From Halieaceae bacterium (GTDB lineage: Bacteria; Pseudomonadota; Gammaproteobacteria; Pseudomonadales; Halieaceae), in assembly GCA_028282105.1 (NCBI GenBank), contig JANQIO010000115.1, forward strand, positions 1 to 50,459: DNA of 50,459 nucleotides, read 5' to 3'. Below, one piece after another: positions 8,364 through 15,447 of this stretch. Position numbers and translations under genes: made by a program. Every line of letters starts with the position of its first letter. The first letter of the stretch is position 1. The notes beneath the pieces were generated by a model that did no database searches, was not told where the DNA came from, and saw only the letters and a program-made list of their open reading frames with translations.

Positions 8364-9070
8364 GGCTCTCGGTGATCCTCGCATGCCGCCGTGCCGGCTC
8401 TAACGCTGGCGTACCAGCCCGGCCCGTCGGTCAGTTCGCCATCTTCCGCCAGCGGCGGATAGGCCAGTCCCCGCTCGCGACAGAACTTGCGCAACTGCGG
8501 ATGGGCCCACTCGAAAAACAGCCGTTGCCGCGTGGCCGCATCCAACCGGCAGTGTTCGTAGAGGCCCGCCGCCTCGCGCTGGCGCTGGGCTTCGGCGAGA
8601 ATAATACCCGCCGCCACGGAAACATTATACGACTCGACCATGCCCATCATCGGCACCAGAATGCACTGGTCCGCTGCCGCCAGGGCCTCTTCATCCAGTC
8701 CGGCCCGCTCCGTGCCGAGCAGCAGTGCGGTGGGCCGGGTGTAGTCCACCTCACGAAAGTCACAGGCGTCCTCCCCGGGGTGGGCAGCGAGAATCTGCAT
8801 GGCGGCGGCCCGCACCGCCTCCAGCGCCTGGGCCAGGCTATCGTGGCGCCGCACCTGCACCCAGTTGTGACTGCCCATGCCGGTACCGCGAAAAGCGCGG
8901 TAGTCCTCGCGGGCAGCCACCGCGTGCACCTGCTGGATGCCCACTGCATCGGCATTGCGCACGATGGCCGAGGTATTGCGCTGCTTGTGGACGAAATGGG
9001 TAATCACCGTCAGGTCGGGCTGACGCCGGTCCAACACCGAATTGAGACGCGCCAGACGTTCCGGGGTCAA
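8360..9070 (-). CDS. trmH: tRNA (guanosine-2'-O-)-methyltransferase TrmH
   Basis: SPOUT-fold enzyme that methylates the 2'-OH of G18 in the D-loop of tRNAs, using S-adenosylmethionine. The sequence follows E. coli TrmH closely along its length: RRQPDLTV near the start, HKxxNxSAIxRxADAVG, SHNWVQV, DYTRPTALLLGTE and PMMGMVESYNVSVA (knot and AdoMet-binding region). A TTG start at 9070 is chosen because it gives 236 residues, aligns with the E. coli start, and its TTGA overlaps the TGA of the preceding oxidoreductase by four bases; an ATG at 9133 would add 21 Arg-rich residues that the family lacks. It shares an operon with metabolic genes, with no obvious functional tie. Confidence 0.92.
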   Translation of the reverse strand: MTPERLARLNSVLDRRQPDLTVITHFVHKQRNTSAIVRNADAVGIQQVHAVAAREDYRAFRGTGMGSHNWVQVRRHDSLAQALEAVRAAAMQILAAHPGEDACDFREVDYTRPTALLLGTERAGLDEEALAAADQCILVPMMGMVESYNVSVAAGIILAEAQRQREAAGLYEHCRLDAATRQRLFFEWAHPQLRKFCRERGLAYPPLAEDGELTDGPGWYASVRAGTAACEDHREP

Positions 9071-11181
9071 AGCTGTCGACCCACCCGGTGACCGTCGTGC
9101 ATGGCGCCGTGCAGGTAACCGAGGCCACCGCAATCTCCCGCGACATGTACCTCCAGCCCGCGGGCGGTAAGGCGCTCGGCCAGGTCCGGGTTGGCGGTCG
9201 CTCCCGCCGCCAGGATGACCGAATCCGCCGCCAGGGTTTCCTGGCCGTCCGCCGTGGCCAGCCTGACACTGCCGAGCTCAATTGCCAGCAGCCGCACCTC
9301 GCTGCGCAGCGCAACCTGGTGTTCGCGCAGGCCGTGCAGCACCCGCCAGCGCCGCACCACCGCCAGTTCGGCCCCAAAGTGACCGCCCTCTTCCAATACG
9401 CTGACCTCACGGCCGCGCTCCACCAGGAACTCAGCCAGTTCCAGGCCCACCAGCCCGCCACCGGCGATAACAACACGCCGGCCCAGCGGCATCCACCAGT
9501 GGCTGAAACGGCGAATCAGCGCGCCGCTGCCGGTGATGCCCAGCAGCCTGCCCGCCAACAACAGGCAGCGCGGCAGCAAGGGCAGCCTGGCCGCCGCACC
9601 GCCGTCGCCGCTGCCGGTCATCAGTTCGCGCAGTTGGTCGCCACTGTAGACATGTGACAGTTCAGCACCGGGCAGCGGCGACGCCGGCCTCAGGGCGCCG
9701 GTGGCCACCACCACCGCGTCCGGCGCCAGGGTGTCGACGAACGCCTCGCTCACAGAGGTATTGAGCTGCACATCGATCGGCAGCGAGGTCACCTGGCCCA
9801 CCAGGTAGTCCACCAGTTTCTCATTGGGCGGGTAGGGAATCGCGGAGAAGAAAGCGGTGCCACCCAGCCGACCGGACGCCTCGCACAGAGTGACTTGATG
9901 TCCTCGCAGCGCCGCTACCCGCGCCGCTTCCATGCCGGCAGGCCCGCCACCCACCACCAGCACCCGGCGTGCGACCGGCGCCGGCTCGATCACGGTGTCG
10001 CTTTCGAAGCCGGTCTGGGCGTTGACCGCGCAGATCAGGTGGTCGTTGAGGAATATGCGGCTGACGCAGGTGTAACAGTAGATACAGGGCCGCACGGTTT
10101 CGGGCTGGTTAGCCGCCAGCTTGTTGGGCAGTTCCGGGTCGGCCAGCAGCTTGCGCGCCATGGAAATGAAATCCGCCTCGCCGCGGGCAATCACCTGCTC
10201 GGCAACGTCGGGCTCCACCCGGCCAACGGCAATCACCGGAATATTCACCGCCTGCTTCACCGCCCTGGCAAAGCCAAGGTAAGCGCCGGGCTCGTGCACC
10301 AGGGGTGCTTCGGTAAAGCCGATACCTGAGCTGGAGTTGGCGTACGCGCTGACATGGACGGCGCTGGCACCGGCAGCTTCGGCCAGCTGTGCGGTGGCCA
10401 CCGCGTCGTCAATGGTGATGCCCGGCTCGAGCCGGTATTCGTGGGCGTCCAGCCGCAGCCACACCGGGAAGTCATCTCCTACCCGCGCACGCACAGCCTG
10501 CAGCACTTCGCACAGCAGCCGCGCGCGGTTCGCCAGCTCACCGCCGTAGGCGTCATCGCGCTGGTTGGTATAGGGAGACAGGAACTCCGCCAGGATATAG
10601 CCGTGGCCGGCGTGCAATTCCACGCCATCAAAGCCGGCCCGCTGGGCGCGCTCAGCGGCATCGGCGAAACGCTCGATGAGCCAGGCGATGTCCCCGCTGT
10701 CAGCCACTTTGTACTCGATTTTGGCGCCCGCCAGCGACTTGACGAAGGCCGCCATCTCATCCGGCGTCAGCGCCGTCATCATATCGTCAGGGCTGTGTTT
10801 CGGCAGCGAAGGTACCAGCATGGGTCGGCCTGCGGCCATATCGCGTACCGCGACCTTGCCGGCATGCTGCAGCTGGATGATGGCTCGGCAGCCATGCTGC
10901 TTCACTCGCCTTGCCAGCGCTGACAGGCCCGGCAGGAATTCGTCCCCGGAAATTCCGACCTGGTTGGGATTGCAGTTGCCCTGCGGCCAGGCGACAGCCG
11001 CTACGCCGACGATGACCGCACCGGCGCCGCCGCGAGCGCGGGCTTCATAGTAGGCCTGTATGCGTTCACCGCAGTGGCCGTCGGTTTCGCACAGATTACT
11101 GCCCATGGGCGCCATGAGGATACGATTGCGCAGCGCCAGGCCACCGATGCGACCTTCCGACATGAGATGTTGAAAGCTCAT
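9067..11181 (-). CDS. NADH:flavin oxidoreductase with Fe-S cluster (2,4-dienoyl-CoA reductase / Old Yellow Enzyme family)
   Basis: A 704-residue flavoenzyme: an N-terminal TIM barrel of the Old Yellow Enzyme group (RNRILMAPMGS, HAGHGYILAEFLSP, about residues 1-360), a 4Fe-4S motif C366-x2-C369-x2-C372-x11-C384, and a C-terminal FAD/NAD(P)-binding part (VVGGGPAGMEAA, then VVIAGGGLVGLELAEF). The layout is that of FadH-type 2,4-dienoyl-CoA reductase and trimethylamine dehydrogenase relatives; it reduces an activated double bond or removes an amine group, and the true substrate is unknown. About 30 residues around 520-560 (Leu/Arg-rich) are extra compared with FadH. The ATG at 11181 has AGGA six bases upstream and matches the family start. 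It heads the operon running to the sulfotransferase. Confidence 0.88.
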   Translation of the reverse strand: MSFQHLMSEGRIGGLALRNRILMAPMGSNLCETDGHCGERIQAYYEARARGGAGAVIVGVAAVAWPQGNCNPNQVGISGDEFLPGLSALARRVKQHGCRAIIQLQHAGKVAVRDMAAGRPMLVPSLPKHSPDDMMTALTPDEMAAFVKSLAGAKIEYKVADSGDIAWLIERFADAAERAQRAGFDGVELHAGHGYILAEFLSPYTNQRDDAYGGELANRARLLCEVLQAVRARVGDDFPVWLRLDAHEYRLEPGITIDDAVATAQLAEAAGASAVHVSAYANSSSGIGFTEAPLVHEPGAYLGFARAVKQAVNIPVIAVGRVEPDVAEQVIARGEADFISMARKLLADPELPNKLAANQPETVRPCIYCYTCVSRIFLNDHLICAVNAQTGFESDTVIEPAPVARRVLVVGGGPAGMEAARVAALRGHQVTLCEASGRLGGTAFFSAIPYPPNEKLVDYLVGQVTSLPIDVQLNTSVSEAFVDTLAPDAVVVATGALRPASPLPGAELSHVYSGDQLRELMTGSGDGGAAARLPLLPRCLLLAGRLLGITGSGALIRRFSHWWMPLGRRVVIAGGGLVGLELAEFLVERGREVSVLEEGGHFGAELAVVRRWRVLHGLREHQVALRSEVRLLAIELGSVRLATADGQETLAADSVILAAGATANPDLAERLTARGLEVHVAGDCGGLGYLHGAMHDGHRVGRQL

Positions 11182-11329
11182 TGTCCTGGTGTTTCCGATA
11201 GCGGGTTTCTCATTCACGGCTGGCAGCTTATCCGCAAGCTGCAATGGACCGCCCCGAGGCCGCTGAAAAAACTGCCTTTGGGTTAAAAAGAGCAACCAGT
11301 CTTGCCACGTCGCGATCTCGTGCTACATA

Positions 11330-11382
11330 TAGCCCAAATGGGCTAGGACAGAGCCTGAACTCAAATCTATAGTTCCAGAACT
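11330..11382. promoter_or_regulatory. Two inverted repeats in a divergent promoter region
   Basis: The 229-base gap (11182-11410) separates the oxidoreductase operon (minus) from a TonB-dependent receptor (plus). It contains a perfect inverted repeat with 7-base arms and a 2-base spacer at 11330-11345 (TAGCCCA/TGGGCTA) and a second with 5-base arms at 11371-11382 (AGTTC/GAACT). These are the size of regulator half-sites and would be shared by both transcripts. No regulator gene lies next to them, so the protein is unknown. Confidence 0.45.
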
Positions 11383-11410
11383 CCACAATCACTATAACAG
11401 GAGCAGAACG

Positions 11411-13909
11411 ATGGCCCGCACCGCAAGCACGCACATCGAAGCCCGCCGACAACGGTCGACTATGGGTCGAGTCCCGGTAACACCCACTCCTCTCGCCCTG
11501 GCTGTTTTGGCGGCCTCAACTCTCTCGGCGCCGGTCGCTGCCCAGGACCGCGCCACCGCGCTGGAAGAAGTGGTGGTCACCGCCCAGCGTCGCGAAACCA
11601 TGCTTCAGGAGACGCCGATCGCAGTGACGGCGTTCACCAGCGAAAAGATCGAGGATATGGGTATCTTCGATATCACCGATATCAGTGGGCTGGCGCCGAA
11701 CACCAACATTCAGAAACAACCCTCTTCCAACTCCAATATGTCTATCGCCATCCGCGGCATTACCAGCGGTGAAACCGCCCTGCTGGTGGATCCGAAGGTG
11801 AGCTTTTATGTGGACGGTGTCTACCTGAGTAAAACCGTTGGCGCTGTGTTTGATATTGTCGACATGGAGAGCATCGAAGTGCTGCGCGGTCCACAGGGCA
11901 CCCTGTTCGGCCGCAACAGCAGCGGCGGGGCGATCAACGTCACCACGGTGAAGCCCAGCGGTGAGCTGGGGGGCAACGTGGAGGCCAGCTTCGGCAACGA
12001 GGGCTACATGCGCTACCGGGGCAGCATCGACCTGCCGAAGATTGCCGATATGCTGTCGGTCAAGGTCAGTGCCATGCACATGGAATGGGATGGCTGGGCC
12101 GACAATGACTTCCCTGGCCAGGAGTCGGACCTCGCCAGCGAAGACAATGACAGCTACCGGATTGCCCTGCGACTTGAGCCCACCGATAACCTGACCATCG
12201 ACTACGCGTATGACAAGACCGACAACGAGGGCGTGCCCGTGCCCTTCCAGGTCACCGAGGTCAAGGACAGCATCTACAACGGCATCACCACGACACCGTT
12301 TCCCTACGAGTTCCTCGGCGGCCAGCTCTACCAGGAAATGGCAGCCCTGGTGGGTGACCCGGATGAACGTCGCGAAGACTACAACCTGGATGCAGTGAGC
12401 ACGGAAGAACTGGAAGTCGAGGGTCACACCTTCACCGCCACCCTGGAACTGGACTCGGTGACGCTGAAGTACATCTTCGGTGACCGTGATACCGACTCCA
12501 CCTATGACGCCACAGACCTGGATGGCGGCGCGCTCAACACCGCCGACCTGTTCTACGGCGGAGGCCAGGTGGTGCCCACGCCGGGCTTCCATGCGGCCAT
12601 TCCCGATGGCACCGTGGAGATGACCACCCACGAGTTCCAGATCATTGGCGATCTGTTTGATGACCGCCTGGCCTACACCTTCGGCTACTACTACTACGAG
12701 GAAGAGGTGTTCCAGGACAATCCCCAGACCTTCGGACTGCCGATCCAGTTCCTGGCGGTAGACCCGGGCCTGCTGGCCGCCTACACCGCGGCGGGATTCT
12801 GTAACAACGTGCCTGGACAGGGACCGGTGTGTATTGGCAGCCAGCGCCAACCGCTGCCCTTTCCAGTACCGGGGGCCGATCCCAACCTCAATGGCGCGGT
12901 TGATTTCACCTATGGGCAGGACACAGAGTCCTGGGCAATCTACGGCCAGGGTAGCTACGATCTGACCGACACTCTGGAAGTAACCGTAGGCCTGCGCTAC
13001 ACCGAGGACGAGCGCGATGCCTTCCTGTTCAACGAGAGCCTCGGCCACAACGACTTTAGTGATCGCCTGCGCAACGACGAGGACTGGGACAACATCAGCT
13101 ACCTGTTCAACCTCAACTGGGCTGTTACTGAGGACATGAATCTGTACGCCACCTACTCCACCGGGTACAACGCCGGCGGCTTTAATGCCAGGGCCTCCAC
13201 GGAGCGCTCCTGGAACGACCCGGTGGACGAAGAAGAAGTGGATTCCTTCGAACTGGGTATGAAGGCGGATTGGCTCAATAACCGCCTGCGTACCAACGTA
13301 GCGCTGTTCTACAACGAGTTTACCGACATCCAGATCACCCAATTCGAGGCCGGCAGCGGCGGTGCCTCAAGCCAGCTGGTGAATGCCGGCGAGGCCACCT
13401 ACTGGGGTGTGGAACTGGACATGGTAGCCATTCTCGCTGAAGGCCTGATCATGGACCTGACCTACGGTTACCTGGACTCGGACTATGACGAGTACCTGGC
13501 CCGCGACCCCGCCACTGACCAGGAGGTCGATATCTCCAACGTCACCACGGTGACTCGCGCGCCGGAGCACAACGGCAATATCGGCCTGCAATACGACTTC
13601 GCGCCGTTCGACTTTGGTTCACTGAGCGCCCGGGTGGACGCGAGTTACTCTGACGAATTCGTATTTCACCCCTTCCAGAACCAGTTCGACGCCGCCAGGG
13701 ACCGCTGGATTCTGAACGCTCGCGTCAGTCTCAACGATATATCCCTGGGCGACGTCGGCACGCTTCGTGTGTCCGCCTGGGGCAAGAACCTGGCGGACGA
13801 GGAGTTCGAAGAATGGGGCATCGACTTCGCCAGCCTGGGCTGGGCCGGTAACACCTTCGGCCGCCCACGCACCTACGGTGTGGATTTTGTGGTGAACTTC
13901 GGCCAGTAA
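11411..13909 (+). CDS. TonB-dependent outer-membrane receptor, substrate unknown
   Basis: Outer-membrane 22-strand barrel with N-terminal plug, driven by TonB/ExbBD, 832 residues. A signal peptide runs to about residue 46 (VLAASTLSAPVAAQ); the TonB box region EEVVVTAQRR follows, then plug motifs such as IAIRGI and VLRGPQGTLFGRNSSGGAINV, and the C-terminus ends in a barrel strand with a hydrophobic final segment (YGVDFVVNFGQ). ATG 11411 is preceded by AGGAG; a second in-frame ATG at 11462 would give a more usual signal peptide. The protein belongs to the large FecA-like/uncharacterised receptor group common in marine oligotrophs and sphingomonads. It stands alone, with a terminator directly after it. 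The divergent oxidoreductase operon could handle its ligand, but this is a guess. Confidence 0.9.
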   Translation: MARTASTHIEARRQRSTMGRVPVTPTPLALAVLAASTLSAPVAAQDRATALEEVVVTAQRRETMLQETPIAVTAFTSEKIEDMGIFDITDISGLAPNTNIQKQPSSNSNMSIAIRGITSGETALLVDPKVSFYVDGVYLSKTVGAVFDIVDMESIEVLRGPQGTLFGRNSSGGAINVTTVKPSGELGGNVEASFGNEGYMRYRGSIDLPKIADMLSVKVSAMHMEWDGWADNDFPGQESDLASEDNDSYRIALRLEPTDNLTIDYAYDKTDNEGVPVPFQVTEVKDSIYNGITTTPFPYEFLGGQLYQEMAALVGDPDERREDYNLDAVSTEELEVEGHTFTATLELDSVTLKYIFGDRDTDSTYDATDLDGGALNTADLFYGGGQVVPTPGFHAAIPDGTVEMTTHEFQIIGDLFDDRLAYTFGYYYYEEEVFQDNPQTFGLPIQFLAVDPGLLAAYTAAGFCNNVPGQGPVCIGSQRQPLPFPVPGADPNLNGAVDFTYGQDTESWAIYGQGSYDLTDTLEVTVGLRYTEDERDAFLFNESLGHNDFSDRLRNDEDWDNISYLFNLNWAVTEDMNLYATYSTGYNAGGFNARASTERSWNDPVDEEEVDSFELGMKADWLNNRLRTNVALFYNEFTDIQITQFEAGSGGASSQLVNAGEATYWGVELDMVAILAEGLIMDLTYGYLDSDYDEYLARDPATDQEVDISNVTTVTRAPEHNGNIGLQYDFAPFDFGSLSARVDASYSDEFVFHPFQNQFDAARDRWILNARVSLNDISLGDVGTLRVSAWGKNLADEEFEEWGIDFASLGWAGNTFGRPRTYGVDFVVNFGQ

Positions 13910-13953
13910 GGTTCGGCACTGGCGCTCGAGTAGAGCGCCTGTCACCGTGAGAC

Positions 13954-13981
13954 AGCCCGGGCATTGCCCGGGCTTTTTTTT
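13954..13981 (+). terminator. Intrinsic terminator after the TonB-dependent receptor gene
   Basis: A perfect GC-rich stem (AGCCCGGGC with its complement, loop ATT) is followed by eight T residues at 13974-13981. It lies 44 bases after the receptor stop. A smaller hairpin (13921-13939) without T-run precedes it. Confidence 0.9.
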
Positions 13982-14015
13982 GCAGCCTGGCTTCAGTACC
14001 CGCTTGCGCAGGGAA

Positions 14016-15152
14016 TCAGGTAAGCATGGCAGCCAGGCGCGACAGGGAGACGCGGTTGCCGCCGTCGCGGCGGGAGCGCTCCATGGCCTGGGTGGCATTG
14101 GCCTTGAGCTGCTCGGCGAGCTGCTCCATGTTAATGGCGGGATAATTCTGCGGCGCCCAGGTACTCATGCCGATGGCCAGGCTGGCAAACAGGTTGGCGC
14201 CGCGGCCGTCGTCGATCTCCATGAACTCCGTTTCACTGCGAATGCGCTCACCGATTTCCTGCCCCTTGTCTTCCGGGCAGGCGGGCAACAGCAGCGCGAA
14301 ACAGGAGCCGTGCAAGCGCGCCAGGTAGTCGGTGCGGCGCAGCATGCCGGAGATATGCCGGCCGATTGCCTTGAGCACGAAGTCGCCGGACAGGTGGCCG
14401 TAGTTGTCCGAGATGGCCGGGAAGTCGTCGACCTCCATGACCATCAGCGTCAGGGGCTTTTTGTTGCGGTGGGCTCGCGCGACTTCCCGCCGCAGTTCCA
14501 TCTCAAAGGCACGCTGGTTACTGAGCCTTGTCAGCGGGTCCAGCAGGCTCAGTGAGGCCAGGCGCTCGGCGTTGGTGCAGTTCTCGAGGCAAATAGCGAT
14601 AATCGACGCCAGGTGGTTGAGGAAATCGATCTCCACCTCGCTGTCGAAAGCCTCGGCATCCTCACTGACCCAGTGAAAGCTGCCTACCAGCAGGTTTTCG
14701 CGCACCAGTGGCAACAGCAGGGCACTCTGGCCACTGTCGACATTGGCAATCGCGCGCAGCGCCCGCGGGTCCTCCGATACAATCACCTCCACCTGGGGGC
14801 GAGCCCCGTAGAGTTGCTGCATATCGAAGGAGTCCCCTTCCAGCACCAGGTCGATGCCGAACTCCAGGTCGGCCGGCAGGAGTTGTTCCAACTCCCCTTC
14901 GGGGTCGTAGAGACTGAGGCTGACGCCACTGAGGCCGAAATGCGCCTGGGTGGTGTGCAGCAGTACGTCGAGCAGTGCGGCCAGACTGGAGGCATCGAGC
15001 AACATCAGTTCGTAGCTCTGCAGGCGCTGGAGAATGCGCTCGTTGAGTTCGACCGTGCGCGCGAACTCGCCCATTTGCGAATCGATATCGCGGTAGGACA
15101 AAGCGTCGCTGGACTTGCGCGTGTCTGAGTCCTTTCTCGGCGGTGTGGCCAT
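14016..15152 (-). CDS. GAF/DUF484-like plus degenerate GGDEF protein, likely a c-di-GMP receptor
   Basis: Cytoplasmic 378-residue protein. Residues 30-195 resemble a GAF/DUF484-type sensor domain with a preceding coiled segment; residues 200-370 are a GGDEF domain (LSLLDPLTRLSNQRAFEMEL, DNYGHLSGDFVLKAIG). The signature itself is HGSCF at 281-285 in place of GGDEF, so the metal- and GTP-binding residues of the active site are lost. The inhibitory I-site RxxD is kept as RRTD at 272-275, exactly five residues before the signature. Proteins of this kind (for example PelD-like and PopA-like) bind c-di-GMP instead of making it. ATG 15152 has AGG eight bases upstream; an ATG at 15170 is also possible. 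The gene is divergent from the TPP riboswitch and convergent to the receptor gene. Confidence 0.85.
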   Translation of the reverse strand: MATPPRKDSDTRKSSDALSYRDIDSQMGEFARTVELNERILQRLQSYELMLLDASSLAALLDVLLHTTQAHFGLSGVSLSLYDPEGELEQLLPADLEFGIDLVLEGDSFDMQQLYGARPQVEVIVSEDPRALRAIANVDSGQSALLLPLVRENLLVGSFHWVSEDAEAFDSEVEIDFLNHLASIIAICLENCTNAERLASLSLLDPLTRLSNQRAFEMELRREVARAHRNKKPLTLMVMEVDDFPAISDNYGHLSGDFVLKAIGRHISGMLRRTDYLARLHGSCFALLLPACPEDKGQEIGERIRSETEFMEIDDGRGANLFASLAIGMSTWAPQNYPAINMEQLAEQLKANATQAMERSRRDGGNRVSLSRLAAMLT

Positions 15153-15215
15153 GTTCCTGCCTGTGATCAACGCACGCCCAGATGATACACTGGGTGCGCT
15201 TTGCTTTGCATCGCA

Positions 15216-15347
15216 ACCTGAGGGGTGGCACTGCCTGAGATGCCAGGCCTCCGAGCAGCTGAAATCCGCAGTATTCGGATCACTGCCCGGGGCCGCGTTG
15301 GCGAACCCTTTGAACCTGATCCGGTTAGCACCGGCGTAGGAATAGGT
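15216..15347 (+). ncRNA. TPP riboswitch (THI element)
   Basis: The conserved thi-box core is plain: ggggtggc then CTGAGA near 15221-15240, and TTTGAACCTGATCCGG followed by TTAGCACCGGCGTAGGAA at 15309-15342. The P1 helix can be closed by ACCT (15216-15219) with AGGT (15344-15347). An enlarged P3 arm (about 15240-15300) is present. Thiamine pyrophosphate binding should switch off the downstream thiamine uptake operon. A weak possible -10 (TACACT, 15186-15191) lies upstream. Confidence 0.95.
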
Positions 15348-15400
15348 GAACGCGGCTCTCTGCTACGTTGTCCGCTAAGTTATCCGTTACGTCGTCAACC

Positions 15401-15447
15401 GGGTCTCTTTTGATACCGCATCACTGCGGATTGACTGGAGAGACTCC
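15401..15447 (+). promoter_or_regulatory. Possible Shine-Dalgarno-sequestering expression platform of the TPP riboswitch
   Basis: GGGTCTCT (15401-15408) pairs with AGAGACTC (15439-15446) over eight base pairs (one G-U), burying the GGAG Shine-Dalgarno sequence at 15437-15440 just before the GTG start at 15448. A small hairpin (CCGCA/TGCGG, 15416-15429) sits inside the loop. No T-run follows, so control at translation start is more likely than termination. Structure is by eye. Confidence 0.5.

Noticed and set aside
9071-9133. ATG start for trmH at 9133
   Set aside because: It adds an Arg-rich stretch that TrmH lacks; the TTG with a four-base overlap fits family length and operon style.
11516-13342. 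608-codon open frame antisense to the TonB-dependent receptor
   Set aside because: It mirrors the receptor's codon bias in GC-rich DNA; the His/Gln/Val-rich product has no domain, and the plus-strand frame has a clear receptor from signal peptide to last strand.
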